Below are positions 41,523 through 51,243 of a stretch of 64,000 bases of DNA, piece by piece. The stretch lies in assembly GCA_001465025.1 (NCBI GenBank), contig LNDO01000083.1, positions 40,301 through 104,300 on the forward strand, in the 5' to 3' direction. Each line of letters begins with the position of its first letter. The first letter of the stretch is position 1. A model generated the notes under the pieces. It searched no databases. It worked only from the letters and a program-made list of their open reading frames with translations, and had not been told where the DNA came from. Source of the DNA: Pseudomonas sp. Ga0074129. Lineage in GTDB: Bacteria > Pseudomonadota > Gammaproteobacteria > Pseudomonadales > Pseudomonadaceae. The position numbers and the translations under genes were made by a program.

Positions 41523-42172
41523 GGCAGACATTCCTCTTCGGGCAATGGGGCGCCCACGGCGCGCAAACAAAAGGTGACCAGCGCGTGGCTGACGTGCGCC
41601 AGGCTGGGGGCGGGATAACCGGCTTCACGGGCAGCGCGGGCGGGCGGTGACAGCGGCCCAACCAAGGCCTCGGCGATGGCCCCGACCAGACAGGCAGCGG
41701 CCAGATTGACCTGCTGCACGTGGAACTGACCGGCAGCCACGCCCTCCTGCAACACGTCACAAAACAGTTCGGCGTAGGCTTCACGGTAGAGCAGGCGTTG
41801 CTCGTCGACTTGCGGCTCAACCGGCTCGGCGATCAGTGCAAACGCCAGACGACGGCTGTCCCAGGCCCGCGCAGCGAAGCGCTCAACCCCTTCGGCCAAA
41901 CGCTGCGCTGGGCTGCCGGGCCCGGATAGGATCTGCGCCAGGGCGTCGACCTCACGCTGGCTGGCCAGGGCAAACACCTCGGCGGCCAGTTCGCCCTTGT
42001 TGCGCACATGCCGGTAGAGGCTGCCGGTGGCAATGCCAACATCATCGGCCAGGGCCTGCATGGTCAGGGCGACAAAGCCGCCCTCAGTCACCCGCGCCAG
42101 CGCCGCATTGATAATGCGCTCACGCAGGGCCTGATCCTGATCGAGACGTTGGGCGGTGGTGCGGTAGGCCAT
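41519..42172 (-). CDS. TetR family regulator of the AidB-like gene
   Basis: 217 aa. The N-terminal helix-turn-helix is MQALADDVGIATGSLYRHVR and the rest is a helical ligand domain. Its stop overlaps the start of the AidB-like gene, and a large double palindrome lies 3 bases before its start codon, so it very probably represses its own operon. Ligand unknown; given the partner, an acyl-CoA or fatty-acid derivative is an inference. Confidence 0.88.
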   Translation of the reverse strand: MAYRTTAQRLDQDQALRERIINAALARVTEGGFVALTMQALADDVGIATGSLYRHVRNKGELAAEVFALASQREVDALAQILSGPGSPAQRLAEGVERFAARAWDSRRLAFALIAEPVEPQVDEQRLLYREAYAELFCDVLQEGVAAGQFHVQQVNLAAACLVGAIAEALVGPLSPPARAAREAGYPAPSLAHVSHALVTFCLRAVGAPLPEEECLP

Positions 42173-42174
42173 GA

Positions 42175-42218
42175 TCTGAATCCTGATTCACTATTGCTTG
42201 AGTGAATCAGGATTCAGA
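42175..42218. promoter_or_regulatory. Double-palindrome operator upstream of tetR
   Basis: Two perfect 18-base arms (42175-42192 and 42201-42218) with an 8-base centre. Each arm contains its own 14-base palindrome: TGAATCCTGATTCA (42177-42190) and TGAATCAGGATTCA (42203-42216), 26 bases apart. Such paired palindromes suit two TetR dimers. It begins 3 bases from the tetR ATG, so a bound repressor would block initiation. Confidence 0.75.
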
Positions 42219-42331
42219 CTATGAAAAAAGCGCTATTCCGGGCACTTAGGCGGGTATTTCAGCCAAGCGCGCCGGTGCGCTCTTGTGCTCATTAGGCAGG
42301 CAATGCGGGCAAGGACTACGTAACGCACGGC

Positions 42332-44712
42332 TCACCCCTCGCGGCAAAGCACCCAGTCCTGCAGCAGGTGCTTGAGCTGCTCGAACTTCATCGGCTTGGC
42401 CAAGTAATCACTCATACCCGCCGCCAGGCAACGCTCGCGATCGCCGCTGTGGCTGTGGGCGGTGATTGCCAAAACCGGCAGGGTTTGGCAGCCCGGCAGG
42501 TTACGCAGCGCACGGCAGGTGGCGAAACCATCCATCACCGGCATCTGGCAATCCAGCAGCACGGCATCGATTTTTTCATTGCGCAGTACGTCCAGCGCCT
42601 GCGCGCCGTTATCCGCCGTGCGCACCTGATACCCCATCTTCAGCAGCATGCCGCGCGTCACCAGTTGGTTGATGGCGTTGTCTTCCACTATCAATACGCA
42701 GCACTGTTCGGGCTCGCGCAAAGCAGGACCGCTGACGCGAGGCGGCATCGGCGAGGTGACGGCGCGCTGCACGGGCATGGCCAGCGGCAGCTCCAAACGG
42801 AAACAGCTGCCCTGCCCCGGTTGGGATTCGTGACTCAAATCGCCACCCAGCAAATCAACCAGTTGCCGGCAGATCGCCAGACCAATCCCCAGGCCGCCAT
42901 ATTCGCGGGTCATGGAACCGTCCAGTTGATGGAAGCGCTGATACAACTTGCCGTCAGCCGGCGTGGTAAAGCCAACGCCGCTGTCGATCACCTCGATGCG
43001 CAGCGGCAAGGTTTCGTCAGCGCTACCCGCGCGGCTCACGCGCACCCGCACCTCGCCGTACAGGGTGAATTTAAAGGCGTTATCCAGCAGGCAGTGCAGG
43101 CTTTGCGTGAGCTTTGCGGCATCGCCTTCGAGGGTATCGGGCAGGCTTTCGTCCAGTTCCAGGATAAACCGCAGGCCTTTTTCAGCGGCGCGCGGCGCGT
43201 ACTGCGCCCGCAGACCATCGAACAAACCGCGCAGGCTAAACAGCTCACGGCGTGGGTACAGTCGCCCGGCTTGCAGTTCGGTGAGGGTGAGGATGTCGTT
43301 GACCATGCGCATCATGTCGCGGGCCGAACCGGCGGCGGTTCGCTGGTAATGCGCCAGCTCGCCGTCGAGATTAAGCATCTGCATCAATTCCAGCGAACCG
43401 ATCACGCCATTCATGGGGGTGCGCAGTTCATGGGTGACGGTGGCGAGGAACTCATCCTTTAAACGGTTACTGTTGGCCAGTTCCTGGTTGAAGGCCTCCA
43501 GTTTGACGCTGGCTTCCTGAAGAATGCGCGCACGCTCTTCTTTCATAGCATTGATACGATCAGCCAGGGCCAGCGACAACAGAGCTACTTCCAGCGCTGA
43601 GCCAATCTGGCTGGCGTACATGGTCAGGAACATATTCGGCAGATAGCCGAGCACCATCATCGTATTGATCACCCCGCCCGCCAGAAAGGCACTCCAGGCG
43701 ATGATGAAATAGCGCGCCACGCGCATACCGCGCAGCCAAGCCAATACCCCCGCAATGAAAATCACCACGGTAAACAGCAGCGCCAGATAGGTGGCCAGGC
43801 GCAGCGCTAAACCATAACTGGCAGCCACCGCGAGGGTCATGACTCCAACACCGCAGCCCATCAGCAACAGCAGGCTCGGTCCACCCAAGGGCTGTGCGCA
43901 CCGGTATGCAGGAAGGAGCGGGCAAACTGACAACCAAACAGCGCCGCAGCACCGATCATAAAAGGTGTGGCGGCGTTGGCCCACCATGGGTTGTTTGGCC
44001 AAAAATACTCAATGGCCGCCCCGTTGACCGAGAGCTGATAACAACCAAACGCCGCGATATAGAGGATGTAATACAGGTAGCTGGTATCACGCACACTGAG
44101 GTAGATAAACAGGTTGTAAATCAGCATGACCAACAGCACGCCATAAATCATGCCCAGGGCATAAATCCGCGCGGGTTGTTCTTCTATATAAGCATTTGGT
44201 GCCCACAGGGTGAGCGGTGCCTGGATCGAGCCCTGGCTTTCCAGACGCAGGTAAACGCTCTGCTTTTGCCCCGGTGTAAGGTGCAGTTCAAACAGGTAGT
44301 TGTGCTGTTTGATCTCACGGCTGTCGAAGGGCAAGGCATCGCCCGTGTGCTGGCGTAAGTGATAGCGCCCTTGTGCATCAGCCACGAACAGTTGCAGATC
44401 ATCCAGCGGCGGGTAGGCCAGTTCCAGTAACCAAGGACGTGGGCCGGTCGCCTGCTGCGGGCGGTATTCCAGGTCCAGACGCAGCCAGAACACCGACCGC
44501 GAGTAACCAGCGTTCAGTACGCTTTTATCATGCTGGCGAAAACTGGCCTGTAACGCCTGCGAGCTGACGTCTTCAATACTGGCGTCGCCGCGCACATCCT
44601 CGAACACCAGCATGTCCTTGCCAAGCGGCAGGCTGCGTGTGTTTTCGTCGAAAACCAATGCACCGGCCAACCCTGGCAACAGCATAAAGAAACACAACAG
44701 GATGTAATGCAT
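42332..44712 (-). pseudogene. 7TMR-DISM hybrid histidine kinase, frameshifted
   Basis: Two frames together make one sensor kinase of about 790 aa. The first (from ATG 44712) has a signal sequence, a periplasmic 7TMR-DISMED2-like domain (GYSRSVFWLRLDLEYRP) and the first membrane spans (RIYALGMIYGVLLVMLIYNL...). It reads PWVDRACCC then a stop at 43861. The frame offset by one base continues at the same point as LLLLMGCGVGVMTLAVAASY, with the remaining spans, HisKA (ATVTHELRTPMNGVIG), HATPase (GGLGIGLAICRQLVD) and receiver (DAVLLDCQMPVMDG). One missing base near 43872-43873 explains it: real loss or sequencing error. Confidence 0.8.
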
Positions 44713-44992
44713 ACAGCTCAGCCGGGTAAGCCCGCAGTGCCCTAGAGCGCTGCTGACGCGGTTATTGGGGAATGATGGCACTCTAGCATAGGCATTTATG
44801 CCATCGCCCCAGGAAAAGCACAGCGCGACCTGCACCTTGAGTGGCGGGGTACGTCCTTTAAGCGAAGGCTTTTTTGCTCAATCGGTCGCTCGCTGCCAAG
44901 CGCCACAGCGGCTGCGACAGATCGTCCGCCAGGTGCGCTTAAGACGCTTGCCGGGGTCTGCAAACGGCGGTTTGGTGGTAAGCTCGCCCACC
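44713..44992. other. Divergent intergenic region, hybrid kinase / thiD
   Basis: About 280 bases. It is open in the thiD frame for 65 codons but the text shows no domain and no ribosome site until the thiD ATG. I see no TPP riboswitch consensus (no CTGAGA or thi-box pattern). Confidence 0.4.
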
Positions 44993-45787
44993 ATGAAAAC
45001 GCCAACCTCCCGCCCCGTAGTGCTGTGCTTGTCCGGTCATGACCCCAGTGGGGGTGCCGGCCTGCAAGCCGATATCGAAGCCCTGCTCGCCCAAGGCTGT
45101 CACGCTGCCCCTACCGTGACAGCCTTGACCGTGCAGGATACCGTCAACGTCCATGATTTTCGGGTGCTCGACCGCGACTGGGTGCTGGCCCAGGCCAATG
45201 CGGTGATCAACGATCTGCCGGTCGAAGCCGTCAAGCTCGGCATGCTCGGCTCGGTCGAGATGGTCGAGACTGTGCTGGAAATCATGCAACGCCTGCCGGG
45301 CATCCCCTTGGTCTGCGACCCGGTGCTGCGTGCCGGTGGCGGTGGCGCGCTGGGCAAGGATGAAGTCGGCTACGCCATGCGCGAACGCCTGTTTGCCGTG
45401 TCCACCATCGCCACACCGAACCTGCCGGAAGCGCGCATCCTCGCCGAACTGCCGGATGGCACGGCGGATGAATGCGCGGAGAAATTGCTGCCATACATTC
45501 AGTACCTGCTGATCACCGGCGGCCATGGCGACGAGCAGCAGGTGCACAACCGTTTGTATGGCCGTGACGGCAGCCGTCACACCTTTACCTGTCAGCGCCT
45601 GCCGGGCAGCTACCACGGTTCTGGTTGCACCTTGGCCAGCACCCTCGCGGGCCGCCTGGCGATTGGCCAAGAGCTGGTCAGCGCGGTGGAGTTTGCCCTC
45701 GATTACACCTGGCGAACCCTGCGCGATGCCGAACAGCCGGGCCATGGCCAGTTCATCCCTCGGCGCTTGCCGCTAGATGCTTACTAA
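44993..45787 (+). CDS. thiD: HMP / HMP-phosphate kinase ThiD
   Basis: 264 aa. Phosphorylates hydroxymethylpyrimidine twice for thiamine synthesis. Shows GHDPSGGAGLQADIEALLAQ, CDPVLRAGGGGALGKDEVGY and the ribokinase-fold anion hole GSYHGSGCTLASTLAGRLA. The ATG before MKTPTSRPVVL is used. It is followed by thiE and hemL in the same direction, a pseudomonad arrangement. Confidence 0.95.
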   Translation: MKTPTSRPVVLCLSGHDPSGGAGLQADIEALLAQGCHAAPTVTALTVQDTVNVHDFRVLDRDWVLAQANAVINDLPVEAVKLGMLGSVEMVETVLEIMQRLPGIPLVCDPVLRAGGGGALGKDEVGYAMRERLFAVSTIATPNLPEARILAELPDGTADECAEKLLPYIQYLLITGGHGDEQQVHNRLYGRDGSRHTFTCQRLPGSYHGSGCTLASTLAGRLAIGQELVSAVEFALDYTWRTLRDAEQPGHGQFIPRRLPLDAY

Positions 45788-45814
45788 TAGAAAGCCGCTG
45801 ATGGAGCGCCTCCG

Positions 45815-46441
45815 ATGAAACTGCGCGGCCTGTATGCCATTACCGACAGCGAACTGCTCAAGGGCAAACTGCTGCCGTACGTCGAAGCCGCGCTCAAGGG
45901 CGGCGCCAAACTGCTGCAGTACCGCGACAAGTCCAGCGATGACGCCCGCCGCCTGCGCGAAGCCGAAGCCCTGCGCGAGATGTGCAACCGCTACGGCGCG
46001 GCGCTGATCATCAATGACGACGCCGAACTGGCTGCACGCCTCGGCGTGGGCCTGCACCTGGGCCAGGGCGACGGTTCGCTGTCCGTCGCCCGCGCACTGC
46101 TTGGGCGCAAGGCAATCATCGGCGGCACCTGTCATGCGCAACTGGCGCTGGCTGAGACCGCCGCCAAAGAAGGCGCGAGTTACGTCGCTTTCGGCCGCTT
46201 CTTCAACTCCAGCACCAAACCCGGCGCACCGGCGGCCGATATCGAGTTACTCGACGCCGCACGCGCACAGATCACCCTGCCCATCGTCGCCATTGGCGGC
46301 GTAACGCTGGACAACGCCCCCGCACTGATTGCCCACGGCGCCAGCATGGTCGCAGTGGTCCATGGCCTGTTCGGTGCCGACTCGGCGGCCGAAGTCGAGC
46401 ACCGCGCGCGCGCCTTTAGCGCCCTGTTCATCGCCAATTAA
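45815..46441 (+). CDS. thiE: Thiamine-phosphate synthase ThiE
   Basis: 208 aa TIM-barrel that joins HMP pyrophosphate and thiazole phosphate. It has [52 protein letters not shown] and the phosphate loop [19 protein letters not shown]. 27 bases after thiD. Confidence 0.96.
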   Translation: MKLRGLYAITDSELLKGKLLPYVEAALKGGAKLLQYRDKSSDDARRLREAEALREMCNRYGAALIINDDAELAARLGVGLHLGQGDGSLSVARALLGRKAIIGGTCHAQLALAETAAKEGASYVAFGRFFNSSTKPGAPAADIELLDAARAQITLPIVAIGGVTLDNAPALIAHGASMVAVVHGLFGADSAAEVEHRARAFSALFIAN

Positions 46442-46494
46442 TTGCGCGGCGGGCGACCTGCCTCGCCCCGCGCCCACGTTATAGAGGTTCTGTT

Positions 46495-47784
46495 ATGTCC
46501 CGCTCCGAAATGCTCTTCAACAACGCGCAAAAGCACATCCCCGGCGGCGTTAACTCGCCAGTACGTGCGTTTAAAAGCGTGGGCGGCACGCCGCTGTTCT
46601 TCAAACATGCCGAAGGCGCTTATGTCACTGACGAAGACGACAAGCGTTATGTGGATTACGTGGGCTCCTGGGGCCCGATGATCCTCGGCCACAGCCACCC
46701 GGACGTGCTCGATGCGGTGCGCAACCAGCTGCAACATGGCCTGTCCTATGGCGCGCCGACCGCCATGGAAACCGAGATGGCGGATCTCGTATGCAGCCTG
46801 GTGCCGTCGATGGAAATGGTGCGCATGGTCAGCTCCGGCACCGAGGCGACCATGAGCGCCATCCGCCTGGCCCGTGGCTACACCGGCCGCGACAACATCA
46901 TCAAGTTCGAAGGCTGCTACCACGGCCATTCCGACAGCCTGCTGGTAAAAGCCGGCTCCGGTCTGTTGACCCAAGGCGTACCGAGCTCGGCCGGTGTACC
47001 GGCGGACTTCGCCAAGCACACCCTGACCCTGCCCTTTAACGACCTGGCCGCCGTTGAGCAGATGCTCGACGAAGTGGGCCCGACCGTGGCCTGCATCATC
47101 GTTGAGCCGGTGGCCGGCAACATGAACTGCGTGCCGCCGGCACCGGGTTACCTGCAAGGCCTGCGCGAGCAGTGTGACAAACACGGCGTGGTACTGATTT
47201 TCGACGAAGTGATGACCGGCTTTCGCGTCGCCCTCGGCGGCGCACAGGCCTATTACGGCGTGACACCGGATTTGACCACCTTCGGCAAGATCATCGGTGG
47301 CGGCATGCCGGTTGGCTGCTTTGGTGGCAAGCGCGAAATCATGCATTGCATCGCGCCGCTCGGCCCGGTTTACCAAGCGGGCACCCTGTCGGGTAATCCA
47401 TTGGCGATGGCCGCTGGCCTGACCACGCTGCGCCTGATCAATCGCCCGGACTTCCATGCCGAACTGAGCGACTACACCAGCCGCATGCTGCAAGGCCTGC
47501 AAGACCGCGCCGATGCTGCCGGCATCCCGTTTGTCACCACCCAGGCAGGCGGCATGTTCGGCCTGTATTTCAGCGCTGCCGACAACATCGTCACCTTTGA
47601 TGATGTGATGGCCAGCGACGCCGAGCGCTTCAAGCGCTTCTTCCATCTAATGCTTGCTGGCGGCGTATACCTGGCCCCGAGCGCCTTTGAGGCCGGGTTC
47701 ACCTCCATTGCCCATGGCGATGCCGAACTGGCCATCACCCTGAACGCCGCCGAGCGTGCTTTTGCCGAGTTGAAAAAAGTCTGA
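46495..47784 (+). CDS. hemL: Glutamate-1-semialdehyde 2,1-aminomutase
   Basis: 429 aa PLP enzyme making 5-aminolevulinate by the C5 pathway. The PLP lysine is Lys265 in [34 protein letters not shown] and [18 protein letters not shown] are also typical. Directly after thiE. Confidence 0.97.
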   Translation: MSRSEMLFNNAQKHIPGGVNSPVRAFKSVGGTPLFFKHAEGAYVTDEDDKRYVDYVGSWGPMILGHSHPDVLDAVRNQLQHGLSYGAPTAMETEMADLVCSLVPSMEMVRMVSSGTEATMSAIRLARGYTGRDNIIKFEGCYHGHSDSLLVKAGSGLLTQGVPSSAGVPADFAKHTLTLPFNDLAAVEQMLDEVGPTVACIIVEPVAGNMNCVPPAPGYLQGLREQCDKHGVVLIFDEVMTGFRVALGGAQAYYGVTPDLTTFGKIIGGGMPVGCFGGKREIMHCIAPLGPVYQAGTLSGNPLAMAAGLTTLRLINRPDFHAELSDYTSRMLQGLQDRADAAGIPFVTTQAGGMFGLYFSAADNIVTFDDVMASDAERFKRFFHLMLAGGVYLAPSAFEAGFTSIAHGDAELAITLNAAERAFAELKKV

Positions 47785-47906
47785 TTGCGGCTCTGTTTCG
47801 GAAATAGAACGCGAAGGCAAGCGAGCCGCGACGAGACAGTACAAGCAGTACGGCGAGGAGCGGCGTAGCGCAGCCGACAAAGTTATATGAACGAAAGAGA
47901 GTTGCA
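47785..47906. repeat. Possible intergenic repeat element after hemL
   Basis: The gap contains a GC-rich run of CGAGNN-like units (GCGAAGGCAAGCGAGCCGCG, then GACGAGACAGTAC, GCAGTACGGCGAGGAGCG) flanked by TTTCGGAAATAG-type sequence. I recall very similar text in other pseudomonad intergenic regions, but I cannot see a second copy in this window, so the repeat call rests on memory. Confidence 0.35.
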
Positions 47907-48566
47907 ATGATGCAGTACAGCACCGCCTTTTCTGACGCCATCCTGGCCCTGGCCTGCGCCGCCTGCGTGTGGTGCATCGGCCGGGCGCGCCGCCACTACG
48001 GCGAGAGTGATCAGCCGGCGCTGTTTTGCGCTTTGCTGGGTTTTCTGGTGCCCGCTGCGGCTGCGACAGTGGGGGTTGTACGCTATGGCTTCGACCCCAG
48101 TTGGCAAGCTGCGCACCTGTGGTTGAGCCAGGCCAGCAGCTTTCTGGCCCTGCCGCTGCTGGGGGCAGCGGCGCTGGCGCTAGGTCGTGGCTGGGCCTGG
48201 AGCCGTCCCAACTGGGGACGCATCATTCTCGGTCTGTGTGCATTTTTTGAGCTGTTCCGGCAGATGAATCAGCTGGAGGATTACCGCCTGCTGCTGAATC
48301 TGGCGACCTTGCTGCTGATTCTCTATGCCGGGGCTGTGCAGTGGCCCGCGCGCGCGCCAGCACTGGCGGCTGGCGCGGTAGTCGGGCTGTTCCTGCTGGC
48401 CGGCGTTGCCGTTGGCACAGATGGATTTATCGGTTCAATTCGACGCGTCGACCTGTTTCACGCCCTGCTGACGCCCGCCTACCTATTGCTGGCCTGGCTG
48501 CTGCTGCGCTTGCCGGGCAGTGCCAAACTCATCAACGGCGAAGAAAACCCGGTAAAGACTTTGTAA
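47907..48566 (+). CDS. Polytopic membrane protein of unknown function
   Basis: 219 aa with about six to seven hydrophobic segments (e.g. FSDAILALACAACVWCIGRA near the start and ALTPAYLLLAWLLLRLPG-like LLTPAYLLLAWLLLRLPGSA near the end) and a short polar tail. Two in-frame ATGs begin it; AGAGAG lies upstream. It might belong to a DUF6962-like family, but I am not sure. Confidence 0.65.
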   Translation: MMQYSTAFSDAILALACAACVWCIGRARRHYGESDQPALFCALLGFLVPAAAATVGVVRYGFDPSWQAAHLWLSQASSFLALPLLGAAALALGRGWAWSRPNWGRIILGLCAFFELFRQMNQLEDYRLLLNLATLLLILYAGAVQWPARAPALAAGAVVGLFLLAGVAVGTDGFIGSIRRVDLFHALLTPAYLLLAWLLLRLPGSAKLINGEENPVKTL

Positions 48567-48657
48567 GAAGCGGGCCGCTTATTTCATAATGCGCAGGCCG
48601 CCGCGCTGCAGCGGCCGGGCACATCACCCGCTTTGCACCCGAGGTAAATGGACTTTC

Positions 48658-49218
48658 ATGAAACGCACCGGCCGCACCCTGTCTCTGGGCTGCCTGTTGC
48701 TCCTACTGCCCCTGCTGGCCTCAGCGAGCGGCAATTCGTTGCTGATCCCCGCGCTTGGCAGTTGTGCCCTGAATACCGCTGCCGAAGAGCTGCCCGCCGC
48801 CGTTGAAGCCTGCGAGCGCGCCGCCAGCGCAGGCGACTTGCAAGCACAGTTTGAGCTGGGTGAGTTTTTTTACAGCGGCCAACGCGTCGAGCGCGACCTG
48901 AATCAAGCGCTGAAATGGTTCGAGCAGGCATCCCTGCAGGGCCATGCTCAATCACAGTACCGCTTGGGCATGATGTTCTTTCGTGGCGAGGGTGTCGTAG
49001 CCAACGCGGTTCAGGCTTATATCGTGCTGAAGATGGCCGCCGTCAATGGTTCAGACGAAGCCATGGACAGCGCCGACGTGATTGCCGCGCAAATGCCCCG
49101 TGAGCAACTGGAAATGGCCAGCAAAGTGCTGGGGCAGATCTTCCGCAACTACCTGCTGGAACTGCAGAACGCCGACGCATTTAGCTCGCCATTCGCGCCG
49201 CTGCCGCAACAACCTTAG
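48658..49218 (+). CDS. Secreted Sel1-repeat protein
   Basis: 186 aa. A signal peptide (TLSLGCLLLLLPLLASASGN) is followed by two Sel1-like repeats (AGDLQAQFELGEFFYSGQRV and GHAQSQYRLGMMFFRGEGVV). Sel1 repeats are protein-binding; the partner is unknown. I start at the ATG that opens the signal peptide (MKRTGRTLSLG). Confidence 0.8.
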   Translation: MKRTGRTLSLGCLLLLLPLLASASGNSLLIPALGSCALNTAAEELPAAVEACERAASAGDLQAQFELGEFFYSGQRVERDLNQALKWFEQASLQGHAQSQYRLGMMFFRGEGVVANAVQAYIVLKMAAVNGSDEAMDSADVIAAQMPREQLEMASKVLGQIFRNYLLELQNADAFSSPFAPLPQQP

Positions 49219-49288
49219 GCCTAGGATGATGCGCGCCGCGTGGGTGGAGCTTGCGACACCTCCTACGCCCACAAGTCGAACGAAAGTT

Positions 49289-49612
49289 TTACCTTTCCGG
49301 CATCGGCATGGGGAACGGCATAACGTTACCGCCGCCTTTGGCATCGCTGATCTTCGGTGTACCGAGGCGCTCGACCTCATCGATGCGGATGATCGCGTGC
49401 ATGGGGATGAAGCTGCGCACCACGCCGTCAAACTGCGCCTTGAGCTTTTCTTCACTGGGGTCGACGACCACCTGGGTGCGCTCGCCAAAGACGAATTCCT
49501 CGACCTCCAGAAAGCCCCACAGATCGCTTTGGAAGATCTGCTTGGCATACATCTCGTACACCTGACCCTGGTTGAGGAAAATCACCTTGTAGATGGGTTC
49601 ACGCTTGCTCAT
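49289..49612 (-). CDS. DUF1820 family protein
   Basis: 107 aa. It has the well conserved beginning MSKREPIYKVIFLNQGQVYE and FLEVEEFVFGERTQVVVDPS, which I recall as DUF1820; function unknown. Located between the Sel1 gene and miaB, and divergent from miaB. Upstream in-frame codons lack family sequence. Confidence 0.8.
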   Translation of the reverse strand: MSKREPIYKVIFLNQGQVYEMYAKQIFQSDLWGFLEVEEFVFGERTQVVVDPSEEKLKAQFDGVVRSFIPMHAIIRIDEVERLGTPKISDAKGGGNVMPFPMPMPER

Positions 49613-49745
49613 GGGTATGTTGTTCGTGCCGACGGGTTGATCAAAAGGGCGCGGATCATAGCATAGCCACCCAGCAGCCAATGCTAGGAACCTCGCCACT
49701 ACCCCACTATAATGCTCGGTCTTTCGAATCCCTTGTTGAGCGCGC

Positions 49746-51071
49746 ATGACCAAGAAGCTTTATATCGAAACCCACGGTTGCCAGATGAACGAGTACGACA
49801 GCTCGCGCATGATTGACCTGCTGGGTGAACATCAAGCCCTGGAAGTCACCGAGCACGCGGCGGATGCCGACATCATCCTGCTCAATACCTGCTCGATCCG
49901 CGAAAAAGCCCAGGACAAAGTGTTCTCGCAACTCGGCCGCTGGCAAAAGCTGAAGATTGCCAACCCGGATCTGGTGATCGGCGTAGGCGGCTGCGTGGCC
50001 AGCCAGGAAGGTGCGGCTATTCGTGATCGCGCACCCTACGTCGACGTGGTGTTCGGCCCGCAGACCCTGCACCGCCTGCCGGAAATGATTGATGCGGCGC
50101 GCACCACCAAAATCGCCCAGGTGGATATCAGCTTCCCCGAAATCGAAAAATTCGACCGACTGCCCGAACCGCGCGTCGACGGCCCCAGTGCCTACGTCTC
50201 GGTGATGGAAGGCTGCAGCAAGTACTGCACTTTCTGCGTGGTGCCCTACACCCGCGGTGAAGAAGTCAGCCGACCGATGACGGACGTGCTCAACGAAATC
50301 ATTCACCTGGCCGAACACGGCGTGCGCGAGGTCACCCTGCTCGGGCAGAACGTCAACGGCTACCGTGGTGCCACCCAAAACGGCCAAGTCGCTGACTTCG
50401 CCGAACTGCTGTATGCCGTCGCGGCCATCGACGGCATCGACCGCATCCGCTACACCACCAGCCACCCGCTGGAGTTCTCCGACGCGCTGATCCAGGCCCA
50501 TGCCGAGATTCCCGAACTGGTGAAGTACCTGCACCTGCCGGTGCAATCAGGCTCTGACCGGATTCTCGCGGCAATGAAGCGCAACCACACAGCCCTGGAA
50601 TACAAATCGCGCATCCGCAAACTGCGCGCGGCCGTGCCGGACATTCTGATCAGCTCCGACTTTATCGTCGGCTTCCCCGGTGAAACCGAGAAAGACTTCG
50701 AGCAGACCATGAAGCTGGTCGAGGATGTCGGTTTCGACTTCTGCTACTCCTTCGTCTACAGCGCACGCCCCGGCACACCCGCTGCCGACCTGCCCGACGA
50801 CACCCCGCTGGAGCTGAAAAAACAGCGCCTGGCATTGCTGCAACACCGCATCACCCAACAGGGCTTCGAAAACAGCCGGCGAATGGCGGGCACCGTGCAG
50901 CGCATCCTGGTCAACGATTACTCGAAGAAGGACCCCGGCATGCTCCAGGGCCGCACCGAGAGCAATCGGGTGGTCAACTTCCGCAGCGATAACCCGCGCT
51001 TGATCGGTCAGTTTGTCGATGTGCACATCGACGAAGCCATGCCTAACTCTCTGCGCGGTAGGCTTCTGTAG
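49746..51071 (+). CDS. miaB: tRNA-2-methylthio-N6-dimethylallyladenosine synthase MiaB
   Basis: 441 aa radical-SAM methylthiotransferase for position 37 of tRNAs reading U-starting codons. N-terminal cluster Cys are Cys12, Cys49 and Cys83; the radical SAM Cys are Cys157, Cys161 and Cys164 in [15 protein letters not shown]-terminal TRAM domain follows. The stop codon TAG lies inside the start of a palindromic repeat (GTAGAGTGGATG), so the last residues may be affected by that element. Confidence 0.96.
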   Translation: MTKKLYIETHGCQMNEYDSSRMIDLLGEHQALEVTEHAADADIILLNTCSIREKAQDKVFSQLGRWQKLKIANPDLVIGVGGCVASQEGAAIRDRAPYVDVVFGPQTLHRLPEMIDAARTTKIAQVDISFPEIEKFDRLPEPRVDGPSAYVSVMEGCSKYCTFCVVPYTRGEEVSRPMTDVLNEIIHLAEHGVREVTLLGQNVNGYRGATQNGQVADFAELLYAVAAIDGIDRIRYTTSHPLEFSDALIQAHAEIPELVKYLHLPVQSGSDRILAAMKRNHTALEYKSRIRKLRAAVPDILISSDFIVGFPGETEKDFEQTMKLVEDVGFDFCYSFVYSARPGTPAADLPDDTPLELKKQRLALLQHRITQQGFENSRRMAGTVQRILVNDYSKKDPGMLQGRTESNRVVNFRSDNPRLIGQFVDVHIDEAMPNSLRGRLL

Positions 51072-51134
51072 AGTGGATGTCGCTTTTTACATCCACCCTG
51101 GCTGCAGGGTGGATGGGTGAGGCGAAATCCACCC
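51068..51134. repeat. Palindromic repeat after miaB (GTAG-GTGGATG type)
   Basis: Tandem hairpins: GTGGATG (51073-51079) pairs with CATCCAC (51090-51096), and GGTGGAT (51108-51114) with ATCCACC (51127-51133). In addition CATCCACCCT and AGGGTGGATG pair across a 6-base centre. The first bases (GTAGAGTGGATGTCGCTT) resemble the start of the element at 55218 (GTAGGGTGGATGACGCTT), so they are one family. Confidence 0.7.
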
Positions 51135-51243
51135 AATTCGAGCGACCCGAAAACAGGTTGCGAGCGGCCCGTGCTTCCCCCTCGCGGCCGCTGACGCTAT
51201 TCTCCGTTCATTACCCCAGCCGACTGGCGGCCAAAAGACGACC

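Noticed and set aside
41600-42172. Operon link between the TetR/AidB pair and the frameshifted kinase
   Set aside because: The kinase ends at 42332 and is separated from tetR by the operator and about 160 bases; no sign of shared transcription control.
44713-44992. TPP riboswitch before thiD
   Set aside because: No thi-box (CUGAGA... and ACCUGAUC-like) elements are visible, so I do not call it.
46438-47646. Minus-strand frame of 402 codons opposite hemL
   Set aside because: Shadow of hemL; strongly His/Gln-rich and no family resemblance.
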